Shown here piece by piece: positions 49,784 through 57,887 of a stretch of DNA of 64,000 bases. The notes under the pieces are model-generated. The model was not told the DNA's origin. It saw nothing but the letters and a program-made list of their open reading frames with translations, and made no database searches. Position 1 is the first letter of the stretch. Every line of letters starts with the position of its first letter. Source of the DNA: Hymenobacter persicinus. Lineage in GTDB: Bacteria; Bacteroidota; Bacteroidia; Cytophagales; Hymenobacteraceae. Where the stretch lies: the NCBI RefSeq assembly GCF_004167665.1, contig NZ_SEWE01000026.1, forward strand, positions 1 through 64,000, in the 5' to 3' direction. A program made the position numbers and the translations under genes.

Positions 49784-51266
49784 TAGCGCCTTCCGAGTAG
49801 CCTCGGTTTCCCTGTTTTCCACGGCTCTGCTGTTTGCCACGGCCGGCTGCGAGGATCCCAACGAATTAGGAGTAGAGCTGCCCGGCACCACTCCCATCAA
49901 CACCGAATACCGCGACTTTCCGGTTACTGCCTCCACCGTGCGCCAGTCGCCGGTGGAAACGCTGAACTCCACCCGCTTCTTAGTGGGCCGGGTGCAGGAC
50001 ACCAAGGTGGGCACCACCACGGCCAAAGCCTTCCTGAATCTGCAGGTTCTCACCGCCGCGACCCTTCCCAGCCAGTTCACGGATCCGATTCTGGATTCGG
50101 TGGTCGTGGTGGCTGGCTTCGACCAAGTGTACGGCAGCTCGGCCAGCCCCGTCTCGTTTGACGTGTACGCCCTGACCAGCCCCCTCAGTGAGCGGGCTAC
50201 CTACAACTCGGCCTCTAATGTACCGCTGGGCAGCCTGATCGGGGCCGGGCGCAAAAGCTCCCTCACCCGTACCAAGGTTGAGCAGCAGAGCAACGGCCTC
50301 AAAACCAAGATTCTGGTCAACGGCGTTTCCGTGGACAGCACCACGGCCGTCACCGTGCCCGACCGTACGGCCCGCCTGACGCTCTACCGTAAAGCCGCCG
50401 GCTCGCTGTCCGAGGTGCCGTCGGCGCTGATGCAGAGCATCTTCACGGCCCTCAAGGACAAGAACACTTCGTTTACCCAAACGACGCTCAACAACCTGTG
50501 GAAAGGCATGGCCATTGTGCCTTCCGACAACTTCACGGGAGCTGTCGTGGGCTTCAACCGGACGCTGGAGAGCCGGGTGCTGTTCTACTACCACATCAAC
50601 GGGGCCGACGTCACGCCGGAGCCCTACCAGATTTTCTTCGGCAACTCGACCGGAGCCAACGCGGCACGGGTATTTACTCAGCTGCAGACGGCCTTCGTAG
50701 CCCCCTTCGACCAGCTCACGGACCCGACCAAGTCAGTGGCGCCCAGCGCCCCGGATCAGGTGGCCTACATGCAGGAAGGCCTCGGCCTGGGCACCAAGCT
50801 CGTTATTCCCGGCCTAGCTGATCTGCTTGCCAACTCCCAAGGTCTGGCCATCAACCGCGCCGAGCTGATTGTACCGCTCAAGCCGTTCACGAACGTGGTG
50901 TTTCCCGCGCCCAAGCAGGCGGTAGTTTACGAACTGGGGGCCGACAATAAGATTCTGCAGCGCACGGTCAACATTTCGCCCGTCGAGCGGCTTGTCCAAG
51001 CCGACGGCGCCAACCAGCAGGGTGCCGGCACGAATGCCACCGCGGCTTTCTACGACATCAGCCCAACGAATAAGTACTACAGCATCAGCATGACCAGCTA
51101 CCTGCAGTCGTACGTATACGACCTACTGGGTGGGGAACGGCCGGCGGCGCTGATGTTCTACCCGGTTGTACGCTACTCCACGACCTCGCTCGACTTGTCG
51201 TTGAACCGGGCCGCCCTGGACGCTCAAAACATTAAGCTTCGCGTGTATTTTTCGAAATTGCGCTAG
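49767..51266 (+). CDS. DUF4270 family lipoprotein
   Basis: 499 residues. Lipoprotein signal with Cys28 (ATAGC), then EDPNELGVELPGTTPINT, the conserved N-terminus of DUF4270. Beta-rich throughout (LNSTRFLVGRVQDTKVGTTTAKAFLNLQ; LTSPLSERATYNSASNVPLG), a C-terminal region SMTSYLQSYVYDLLGGERPAALM and the terminal KLRVYFSKLR. Function unknown; presumably outer-membrane exposed. Its start overlaps the GT5 stop, so translation is coupled, and glmS follows. Confidence 0.9.
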   Translation: MNWLASSAFRVASVSLFSTALLFATAGCEDPNELGVELPGTTPINTEYRDFPVTASTVRQSPVETLNSTRFLVGRVQDTKVGTTTAKAFLNLQVLTAATLPSQFTDPILDSVVVVAGFDQVYGSSASPVSFDVYALTSPLSERATYNSASNVPLGSLIGAGRKSSLTRTKVEQQSNGLKTKILVNGVSVDSTTAVTVPDRTARLTLYRKAAGSLSEVPSALMQSIFTALKDKNTSFTQTTLNNLWKGMAIVPSDNFTGAVVGFNRTLESRVLFYYHINGADVTPEPYQIFFGNSTGANAARVFTQLQTAFVAPFDQLTDPTKSVAPSAPDQVAYMQEGLGLGTKLVIPGLADLLANSQGLAINRAELIVPLKPFTNVVFPAPKQAVVYELGADNKILQRTVNISPVERLVQADGANQQGAGTNATAAFYDISPTNKYYSISMTSYLQSYVYDLLGGERPAALMFYPVVRYSTTSLDLSLNRAALDAQNIKLRVYFSKLR

Positions 51267-51295
51267 TCATCATTTGTCTTTTCATAATCACTGCG

Positions 51296-51327
51296 GCACG
51301 GCCTTTGTTGAGGGCCGTGTCCTTTTG
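51296..51327 (+). terminator. Possible terminator between DUF4270 gene and glmS
   Basis: Stem CACGGCC (51297-51303) with GGCCGTG (51313-51319), followed by TCCTTTTG. Short T run; may be partial and act as attenuator. Confidence 0.45.
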
Positions 51328-51360
51328 ATTTTCCCTCAACCCTTCTTTCTCTGACACATC

Positions 51361-53196
51361 ATGTGCGGAATTGTCGCTTATATCGGGTATCGTGAAGCCT
51401 GCCCAATTATCATTAAAGGTCTGCGCCGTCTGGAGTACCGGGGCTACGACTCGGCCGGCGTCGCGCTGCTTAACGGCGCGCTGAACGTCTACAAAAAGAA
51501 GGGCAAAGTCCAGGAGCTTGAAAACTTCATTGCCGAAAAGGATACCCACGCCCACATCGGCATGGGCCACACCCGCTGGGCTACCCACGGTGAGCCCAAC
51601 GACTCCAATGCCCACCCCCACTACTCCACGTCGGAGCGCATTGCCATCATCCACAATGGCATCATCGAGAATTACGCGGCCCTGAAAACGCACCTGCAGC
51701 AGCAAGGCCACGTATTTCACTCCGATACCGACACGGAGGTGTTCGTTAACCTGATTGAGGAAATCCAGAAGCAGAACAGCTGCTCGCTGGAGGAGGCCGT
51801 TCGGCTGGCCCTGCACGAGGTAGTGGGCGCTTACGCCATTGTGGTGCTGAGCAAGGACGACCCAAACCAGCTCATTGCCGCCCGCAAAGGCTCCCCGCTG
51901 GTAATCGGCATCGGCAAGGACGAGTTCTTCCTGGCCTCTGACGCTACGCCTATCATCGAGTACACCAATGAGGTAGTCTATGTAAACGACTACGAAATTG
52001 CCGTTATCCGCGACGGGAAGCTCGAGATTCGCAGCAAGGAAGACGTGCACCAGACTCCCTACATCCAGAAGCTGGAGATGGAGCTCGACAGCATCGAAAA
52101 GGGTGGCTACGAGCACTTCATGCTGAAGGAGATTTTCGAGCAGCCTCGCTCGATTCTCGACTCCATGCGCGGCCGTCTGGAGCTGGAAGCCGGTCACCTG
52201 AACATGGGTGGCGTGCGCGCCTACGAGCGGAAGTTCGTCAACGCGGAGCGCATCCTGATTGTGGCCTGCGGTACGTCGTGGCACGCGGGCTTGGTGGCCG
52301 AGTACCTGATTGAAGATCTGGCGCGCATTCCGGTGGAAGTTGAATACGCTTCCGAATTCCGCTACCGCAACCCAATTATCACGGAGCGCGACATCGTTAT
52401 TGCCATTTCCCAGTCGGGCGAAACGGCCGATACGCTGGCCGCCATCGAGCTGGCCAAGAGCAAGGGCGCAACCATCTTCGGGGTGTGCAACGTGGTGGGT
52501 AGCAGCATTGCCCGCGCCACCGACGCCGGCGCTTACACTCACGCCGGTCCCGAAATCGGGGTAGCCTCCACCAAGGCTTTCACGGCTCAGGTAACCGTTC
52601 TGACCCTGCTGGCCATGATTGTGGGTCACCAGCGCGGCACGCTCTCCGACACCAAGCTGCGCGAGCTGATGATGGAGCTCAGCAACATTCCTGCGAAGGT
52701 GGAAAAGGCGCTCCAGCTCAACAACGAGATTGAAGAAATTGCCGAAATCTTCAAGGATTCGACCAACTTCCTCTATCTGGGCCGCGGTTATAACTTCCCC
52801 GTAGCTCTGGAAGGCGCCCTCAAACTCAAGGAAATCAGCTACATCCACGCCGAAGGATACCCTGCGGCCGAAATGAAGCACGGCCCGATTGCCCTGATCG
52901 ACGAGAACATGCCCGTGGTGGTGATTGCCACCAAAGACAGCTCGTACGAAAAGGTGGTGTCGAACATTCAGGAAGTGAAAGCCCGCAAGGGTCGCATCAT
53001 TGCCGTCGTGACCGAAGGCGACGATGTGATTCCGGCCATGGCGGAGTTTGTCATTGAAGTGCCCGCTACGAGCGACGTGCTGATGCCGCTGGTATCGGTG
53101 GTGCCGCTGCAGCTGCTGAGCTACCACATTGCCGTGTTGCGCGGCTGCAACGTGGACCAGCCCCGCAACCTGGCCAAGTCGGTGACGGTAGAATAA
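51361..53196 (+). CDS. glmS: Glutamine-fructose-6-phosphate transaminase (isomerizing)
   Basis: Makes glucosamine-6-phosphate for peptidoglycan and LPS from fructose-6-phosphate and glutamine. 611 residues, normal length. N-terminal glutaminase domain with nucleophile Cys2 (MCGIVAYIG), GYDSAGVAL and HTRWATHGEPND; two SIS domains with CGTSWHAGLVAEYLIED (residues about 300-316), SQSGETADTLAA, GRGYNFPVALEGALKLKE. C-terminus PRNLAKSVTVE is the family signature. No glmS ribozyme was seen in the 95-bp leader. Confidence 0.96.
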   Translation: MCGIVAYIGYREACPIIIKGLRRLEYRGYDSAGVALLNGALNVYKKKGKVQELENFIAEKDTHAHIGMGHTRWATHGEPNDSNAHPHYSTSERIAIIHNGIIENYAALKTHLQQQGHVFHSDTDTEVFVNLIEEIQKQNSCSLEEAVRLALHEVVGAYAIVVLSKDDPNQLIAARKGSPLVIGIGKDEFFLASDATPIIEYTNEVVYVNDYEIAVIRDGKLEIRSKEDVHQTPYIQKLEMELDSIEKGGYEHFMLKEIFEQPRSILDSMRGRLELEAGHLNMGGVRAYERKFVNAERILIVACGTSWHAGLVAEYLIEDLARIPVEVEYASEFRYRNPIITERDIVIAISQSGETADTLAAIELAKSKGATIFGVCNVVGSSIARATDAGAYTHAGPEIGVASTKAFTAQVTVLTLLAMIVGHQRGTLSDTKLRELMMELSNIPAKVEKALQLNNEIEEIAEIFKDSTNFLYLGRGYNFPVALEGALKLKEISYIHAEGYPAAEMKHGPIALIDENMPVVVIATKDSSYEKVVSNIQEVKARKGRIIAVVTEGDDVIPAMAEFVIEVPATSDVLMPLVSVVPLQLLSYHIAVLRGCNVDQPRNLAKSVTVE

Positions 53197-53210
53197 CCAA
53201 GCCAAACAAG

Positions 53211-53247
53211 AAAGGCCGCGCTGGGAACCCCGGTGCGGCCTTTTTTT
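53211..53247 (+). terminator. Terminator after glmS
   Basis: Stem AAAGGCCGC (53211-53219) with GCGGCCTTT (53235-53243), then seven T in a row. Confidence 0.85.
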
Positions 53248-53297
53248 GTGCCCGCCCGGGTAGGCCGGAGTTGGGGCGGCGGGGTGTATTTTTCGCT

Positions 53298-53305
53298 TAC
53301 TTTTG
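53298..53305 (+). promoter_or_regulatory. -7 box of RidA gene
   Basis: TACTTTTG, 40 bp before ATG 53345. A TTG lies upstream but at a spacer of 24, longer than usual. Confidence 0.5.
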
Positions 53306-53344
53306 CTTCCTAACCGACCTTAGCCACCCTTTTCACTGCTCCTT

Positions 53345-53728
53345 ATGGCCAATACCATCCTTTACTCCGCCGACGCCCCCGCTCCCATCGGGCCGTACAG
53401 CCAGGCCGTGCAGGCCGGCAACACCGTGTACGTGTCGGGGCAGATTCCGCTGGATGCCGCCGGGCAGCTGGTAGGCGGCGGCGACGTGGCGGCCGAAACC
53501 CACCAGGTAATGCGCAACCTGCAGGCCGTGCTGGCCGCGGCCGGCCTCACCCTGCTCGACGTGGTGAAGTGCAGCATCTTCGTGAAAGACCTGGGCAACT
53601 TCGGCCTGATCAACGAAGTGTACGGCAGCTACTTCCCCGCCGACTACGCTCCGGCCCGGGAAACGGTAGAGGTAAGCCGCCTGCCCAAGGACGTGCAGGT
53701 GGAAATTTCCTGCATTGCCGTCAAATAG
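53345..53728 (+). CDS. ridA: RidA family enamine/imine deaminase
   Basis: 127 residues. RidA removes reactive 2-aminoacrylate-type enamines by hydrolysis. Conserved parts: APAPIGPYSQAVQAGNTVYVSGQIPLD at the N-terminus, NLQAVLAAAGLTLLDVVK, and the catalytic Arg in DYAPARETVEVSRLPKDVQVEISCIA. ATG 53345. Trimeric, cytosolic. Not part of an operon; a TGGTGA-type repeat follows. Confidence 0.93.
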   Translation: MANTILYSADAPAPIGPYSQAVQAGNTVYVSGQIPLDAAGQLVGGGDVAAETHQVMRNLQAVLAAAGLTLLDVVKCSIFVKDLGNFGLINEVYGSYFPADYAPARETVEVSRLPKDVQVEISCIAVK

Positions 53729-53830
53729 TGAGTTTGTGAAATGGTGAAGTGGTGGGTTTGATGTTCTGGCGGCGCGCTATTGGCCACTTAGAACGGCCAT
53801 TCACAATTTCACCGTTTCACAATTTCACCT
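53727..53830. repeat. TGGTGA-type intergenic inverted repeat, copy 4
   Basis: Left arm 53727-53760 (GTGAGTTTGTGAAATGGTGA...), right arm 53800-53830 (TTCACAATTTCACCGTTTCA...). The core 53756-53772 (GTTTGATGTTCTGGCGG) is the exact reverse complement of 34863-34879 in copy 3. Confidence 0.8.
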
Positions 53831-53834
53831 TCCG

Positions 53835-53842
53835 TACCTTTG
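53835..53842 (+). promoter_or_regulatory. -7 box of gltX
   Basis: TACCTTTG directly after the repeat right arm, 46 bp before ATG 53888. A TTTC sequence stands 19 to 20 bp upstream. Excludes the start at 53840. Confidence 0.55.
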
Positions 53843-53887
53843 CGCGGCGTTTTTCTATCCCGAAAGATGCTGCGAACCGACTGTTTT

Positions 53888-55426
53888 ATGGAAAGAGAAG
53901 TACGGGTGCGCTTTGCGCCCAGCCCCACGGGGCCGCTGCACATCGGCGGCGTGCGCACGGCGCTGTATAACTACCTGCTGGCCCGCAAGCTGGGCGGCAA
54001 GATGCTGCTGCGCATCGAGGACACCGACCAGAACCGCTTCGTGCCCGGCGCCGAGCAGTACATCATGGACTCGCTGCGCTGGTGCGGTATCGAAATCGAC
54101 GAGGGAATCGAGCAGGGCGGCCCCCACGCGCCGTATCGGCAGAGTGAGCGGAAGCCCATGTACCGGCAGTACGCCCAGCAGCTCCTCGACAGCGGCCACG
54201 CCTACTACGCCTTCGACACGCCCGAGGAGTTGGATGCCATGCGCGCCCGCCTGACGGCCGCCAAGGTGCCCAATCCGCAATACAACAGCATCACCCGGGC
54301 CCAGATGCGCAACTCCCTCACCCTGCCCGAGGACGAGGTGAAGCAGCTGCTCGACAGTGGCGCCCCCTACGTGATTCGCCTGAAAGTGCCCCGCAAGGAG
54401 GAAATCCGCTTCAACGACCTGATTCGCGGCTGGGTGGTCGTGCACTCCTCGGCCGTCGACGACAAGGTGCTGATGAAGTCGGATGGGATGCCGACGTATC
54501 ACTTGGCCAACATCGTGGACGACCACCTGATGGAAATCACCCACGTGATTCGCGGGGAAGAGTGGCTGCCCTCGGCCCCCCTGCACGTGCTGCTCTACCG
54601 CTATTTGGGCTGGGAAGACACCATGCCGCAGTTTGCCCACCTGCCCTTGCTGCTCAAGCCCGACGGCACCGGCAAGCTCAGCAAGCGCGATGGCGACAAG
54701 CTTGGCTTCCCGGTATTCCCGCTGGAGTTCCACGGTACCGATGCCGACGGCCAGCCCACGGTGAGCAGCGGCTACCGCGAAAGTGGCTACCTGCCCGAAG
54801 CCTTCATCAACTTCCTAGCCTTCTTGGGCTGGAACCCCGGCACTCAGCAGGAACTCTTTACCATGCAGGAGCTGATTGACGCCTTCAGCATCGAGCGGGT
54901 GAGCAAGTCGCCGGCCCGCTTCGACCAGAACAAGGTGCGCTGGTACAACGAGCAGTACCTGCGCGCCAAGCCCGACGCCGAGCTGGCTCAGTACCTCGTG
55001 GCGGAGCTCCAAACCCAGGGGCAGGACGTGCCCGCCGACAAGGCCGAGCAGATTGCGGCTTTGGTGAAGGAGCGCGCTACCTTCCCCGCCGACCTGGCCA
55101 AGGAAGCCCAGCTGTTCTTCCACCGCCCCACCAGCTACGACGAGCAGGTAATCAGCAAGAAGTGGAACGCGCCGGTAGCCAGTGCCCTCGGCGCTTTCGC
55201 CCAGGAGCTGACCACTGCCGCCGATACCTCGGCCGACGGCATCAAGGCTCTGCTGACCCAGGTGGTAGAAGGCCAGGGCCTGAAGCTAGGTCAGGTGCTG
55301 CAGGCCCTGCGCGTAGCCGTCACGGGGGCCGCCGCTGGCCCCGACCTGATGCACATTATGAGCATCCTGGGCGCCGCAGAAACGGCCCAGCGCATCCAGG
55401 CCGCCGTCGAAAAGCTGCCCGCCTAG
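53888..55426 (+). CDS. gltX: Glutamate-tRNA ligase
   Basis: Charges tRNA-Glu. 512 residues from ATG 53888 (MEREVRVRFAPSPTGPLHIGG). Class I motifs: HIGH-type PTGPLHIGGVRTALYNYLLA (about 12-31), IEDTDQNRFVPGAEQYI, and KLSKRDGDKLGFPVFP (about 263-278). C-terminal anticodon-binding part reads SIERVSKSPARFDQNKVRWYNEQYL and ALRVAVTGAAAGPDLMHIMSILG. GluRS versus GluQRS: length and C-terminal domain show full GluRS; both discriminating and nondiscriminating types remain possible. Confidence 0.96.
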   Translation: MEREVRVRFAPSPTGPLHIGGVRTALYNYLLARKLGGKMLLRIEDTDQNRFVPGAEQYIMDSLRWCGIEIDEGIEQGGPHAPYRQSERKPMYRQYAQQLLDSGHAYYAFDTPEELDAMRARLTAAKVPNPQYNSITRAQMRNSLTLPEDEVKQLLDSGAPYVIRLKVPRKEEIRFNDLIRGWVVVHSSAVDDKVLMKSDGMPTYHLANIVDDHLMEITHVIRGEEWLPSAPLHVLLYRYLGWEDTMPQFAHLPLLLKPDGTGKLSKRDGDKLGFPVFPLEFHGTDADGQPTVSSGYRESGYLPEAFINFLAFLGWNPGTQQELFTMQELIDAFSIERVSKSPARFDQNKVRWYNEQYLRAKPDAELAQYLVAELQTQGQDVPADKAEQIAALVKERATFPADLAKEAQLFFHRPTSYDEQVISKKWNAPVASALGAFAQELTTAADTSADGIKALLTQVVEGQGLKLGQVLQALRVAVTGAAAGPDLMHIMSILGAAETAQRIQAAVEKLPA

Positions 55427-55453
55427 CGCCGAGCCGCTTTTTTAGGTGCTTTT

Positions 55454-55496
55454 ACAGAAAGCCGGTCGGAAAAATATTCCGGCCGGCTTTTCTGTG
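55454..55496 (+). terminator. Terminator after gltX
   Basis: Stem ACAGAAAGCCGGTCGGA (55454-55470) with TCCGGCCGGCTTTTCTGT, one or two mismatches, T-rich end. The 130 bp that follow show nothing recognisable. Confidence 0.75.
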
Positions 55497-55628
55497 GACG
55501 GTGGGTGAGCGGCGACCGGCTCAGGCAACCTTGTGCATCCGTGGGCCGAGTTGTCCCGTAAGCTATTCACGGCGCCGCTGCTTCACGCGGAGCGCCACGC
55601 TGCTTCGACCACCTAACCGGACGCTTGT

Positions 55629-55997
55629 ATGGCTAAGAAACCCGTGAATAAGACCAAAAAGACTGACCCCGACAAGAAGGCCCGCGTGCACAAGGAATTG
55701 GAGGGCTTTGAAATCAAGGTGAATCCCCTGGGGGAAATCACCTCTAATTATTCAATCGAGGACATCAACCACTTTCTCAACCGCCACGTGCGCGACAAGA
55801 AGCTCGTGAACCGGGACGGGCAGTTTGGCGAGAAAGACGACGAGGAATTTGCGCTCGAAGACGGCGCGCCGGAGCCGGAAGAGACGGACGAGGACTTCAT
55901 GCGCCGGACCAGCAAGGAAGCCCGCAAGAAAGGCCCCAAGGGCGAAGCCGACTCAGCCGCGGAGGATGAACTGAAGTCGCCGCTGCCGGAAGAGTAA
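55629..55997 (+). CDS. Small charged conserved hypothetical protein
   Basis: 122 residues, no signal or membrane segment. Lys-rich start (MAKKPVNKTKKTDPDKKARV), a compact middle domain (KELEGFEIKVNPLGEITSNY, then IEDINHFLNRHVRDKKLVNRD), and an acidic disordered tail. LEGFEIKVNPLGE and NHFLNRHVRDKKL look strongly conserved. Not assigned to a named family by eye; probably a phylum-specific cytosolic protein. ATG 55629. Confidence 0.75.
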   Translation: MAKKPVNKTKKTDPDKKARVHKELEGFEIKVNPLGEITSNYSIEDINHFLNRHVRDKKLVNRDGQFGEKDDEEFALEDGAPEPEETDEDFMRRTSKEARKKGPKGEADSAAEDELKSPLPEE

Positions 55998-56029
55998 GCT
56001 GGCTTGCCCGTACTCTGGCCCCAGGCATA

Positions 56030-56063
56030 GAAAGCCTTCCAGCAATGGAGGGCTTCTTTTTTT
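56030..56063 (+). terminator. Terminator after small charged protein gene
   Basis: Imperfect stem GAAAGCCTTCCA (56030-56041) with TGGAGGGCTTC (56046-56056), followed by seven T. Confidence 0.75.
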
Positions 56064-56137
56064 GGCCGGGCCGCCGTGCCCGACAACCGCCGTTTTGCTA
56101 TACTTGGGGCCGGTTTTCACTTCTTCGCCCCTCCTGT

Positions 56138-56920
56138 ATGCACTCCCACGACATCGACTACCGCATCATTGGCTCCGACATTCAGGTTCTGGAAGTGGAG
56201 CTCGACCAGAACGAAACCGTGGTGGCGGAGGCCGGGGCCATGGTGTACATGGAAGAAGGCATTGCCTTCGAAACCAAGATGGGCGACGGCTCGGAACCCG
56301 ACCAGGGCCTGATGGGCAAGCTTTTCTCGGCCGGCACCCGGCTTATCACGGGGGAGTCATTGTTTATGACCCACTTCACCCACCGCGGCCACACTGCCAA
56401 AAGCCGGGTGGCGTTTTCGGCGCCTTATCCGGGCACCATCATCCCGCTCGATCTGGGTACGCTGCCCCAGGGCCTGATTGTGCAGAAAGACGGGTTCCTG
56501 GCCGCGGCCCGAGGCACCAAAATTGGCATTCATTTCAACCAGCGCTTCGGGGCTGGCATTTTTGGCGGTGAAGGCTTCATCCTGGAAAAGCTCACCGGCG
56601 ACGGCAAAGCCTTTATTCACGCCGGGGGCACCGTCATCGAAAAGCGCCTGCACAACGAGATTCTGCGGGTCGATACGGGCTGCATCGTGGCGTTTGAGCC
56701 CAGCGTGAGCTTCAGCGTGGCCCGGGCCGGAGGACTCAAATCAATGATATTCGGGGGAGAAGGACTGCTGCTGGCCACCCTGCAGGGGAGCGGCCGGGTC
56801 TGGATCCAGTCGATGCCCGTCAAGAAGCTTATTCAGGCCCTGATGCCCACCGGCAGCAACGCCGGTAAGGAAAGTGGCAGCGTGCTGGGCCGGCTGGTTG
56901 GCGGCGTGCTCGACGAGTAA
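56138..56920 (+). CDS. AIM24/TIGR00266 family protein
   Basis: 260 residues from ATG 56138 (MHSHDIDYRIIGSDIQVLEVEL). Beta-helical family: LDQNETVVAEAGAMVYMEEGI, LITGESLFMTHFTHRGH, GTIIPLDLGTLPQGLIVQKDGFLAAARGT, GGEGFILEKLTGDGKAFIHAGGTVIEK and FGGEGLLLATLQGSGRVWIQSMP are all landmark repeats. Yeast AIM24 is mitochondrial; bacterial function unknown. Likely cytosolic or membrane-associated. Upstream start at 56045 lies over the terminator and is rejected. Confidence 0.93.
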   Translation: MHSHDIDYRIIGSDIQVLEVELDQNETVVAEAGAMVYMEEGIAFETKMGDGSEPDQGLMGKLFSAGTRLITGESLFMTHFTHRGHTAKSRVAFSAPYPGTIIPLDLGTLPQGLIVQKDGFLAAARGTKIGIHFNQRFGAGIFGGEGFILEKLTGDGKAFIHAGGTVIEKRLHNEILRVDTGCIVAFEPSVSFSVARAGGLKSMIFGGEGLLLATLQGSGRVWIQSMPVKKLIQALMPTGSNAGKESGSVLGRLVGGVLDE

Positions 56921-56949
56921 GCCGCCCTTAGCACCGGCCAGCCAAGCCA

Positions 56950-57225
56950 CTACTGGGGCGTAGAATCGGCGAGGGCCGTGGGCGGCGCGGCCATGGGCTG
57001 AACCGCTTCGTAGCTGACCTCCTCTTCCTTGCCGCTCATGGAGAAGGCAATAATGCCCAGACTTACCACCAAGGCAACGAGCAGTAGCCCCAGCAGGCCC
57101 ATCGTGAAGTTGGAGCTGAGCTTAGGCGAAGTCGAGGAAGAACGGCGGCGCTTGCGGCGCGACGAATACGGGCGGTGGGAGGAAGCAGCAGGTGGCACGG
57201 GCAGGGCGAGAGCTTTAACAAGCAC
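56950..57225 (-). CDS. Small single-pass membrane hypothetical protein
   Basis: 91 residues from GTG 57225, or 82 from GTG 57198 (VPPAASSHRPYSSRRKRRR). Strongly basic N-terminal part followed by one membrane segment (MGLLGLLLVALVVSLGIIAFSM, about 42-63), and an acidic/Pro-rich tail. The positive-inside rule puts the basic end in the cytosol. Not recognised. Because neither ATG nor obvious promoter is present, the gene is only moderately certain. Confidence 0.5.
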   Translation of the reverse strand: MLVKALALPVPPAASSHRPYSSRRKRRRSSSTSPKLSSNFTMGLLGLLLVALVVSLGIIAFSMSGKEEEVSYEAVQPMAAPPTALADSTPQ

Positions 57226-57330
57226 ACAATATAGGTATTTCCCAATTCACGAACCGCCTTTATATTCCTGATTTTCCAAAGAAAAGTACAGAAACCTGAT
57301 TTTATTACGGCTAGGGCAGCTTCCTGACAC

Positions 57331-57801
57331 CTACGGATTTACGGCCCGCACTAGATTGCCGGCCTCGTAAAATTCCGTTTTACGAAGTTCACCGGCGGTA
57401 GAGTACACCGGCCACGGCCCGAACCAGTAAAAATGAGCCCCATCCGGTTCGGCCACAATGCGGGCCCGGCCACGTCGCCACACGCGCCCATTGGGATGAA
57501 AATAGGTAATGGCCAGCAAGCCCGCTGAGTCGCGGAAGTGCTGCTCCGTGCGTTCCAGAGTGCCCGTGGGGCCATAAAACCGGGCCTTGCCCACCGCGCG
57601 GCCGTGCCGAAACCGCTCCCGGGTGGCCAAGCGCCGGGGTGGGCCCGGGTAGTACGCCCGCCAGGGGCCGTGGGGTCGCAGCTTTTGGTCGTAGCGGTGC
57701 TCAGACCAGAACCCGACCGGGCCCCGGCTCGTCGTGCAGCTGCTCAGCACCAGCATAAACAGGAGCAGCAAAAACAGACCGGGTCGGCAGCGGGTAGCCA
57801 T
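57331..57801 (-). CDS. MORN-like (YwqK-type) repeat lipoprotein
   Basis: 156 residues from ATG 57801 (MATRCRPGLFLLLLFMLVLSS), a lipoprotein signal with lipobox LSSC (Cys22). Body: repeated short beta hairpins of MORN/YwqK type, e.g. HGPWRAYYPGPPRRLATRERF, KARFYGPTGTLERTEQHF, ITYFHPNGRVWRRGRAR, PWPVYSTAGELRKTEFYEAG. Such repeats occur as surface or antitoxin-like proteins with no known general role. Nothing operon-like nearby. Confidence 0.75.
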   Translation of the reverse strand: MATRCRPGLFLLLLFMLVLSSCTTSRGPVGFWSEHRYDQKLRPHGPWRAYYPGPPRRLATRERFRHGRAVGKARFYGPTGTLERTEQHFRDSAGLLAITYFHPNGRVWRRGRARIVAEPDGAHFYWFGPWPVYSTAGELRKTEFYEAGNLVRAVNP

Positions 57802-57887
57802 AGAGCAGCAGCGAGAGAAGCGGAAGCCAGGGTTATTCAACTAAGATATTAGTTATAACTCAGACAACCGCGCCACTTCTTCGGCAG

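Noticed and set aside
51267..51360. glmS ribozyme
   Set aside because: Only a short terminator-like hairpin; none of the ribozyme core is visible, and this class is mainly from Firmicutes.
51232..53205. 657-residue open frame antisense to glmS
   Set aside because: Shadow of a highly expressed gene, with no recognisable domain.
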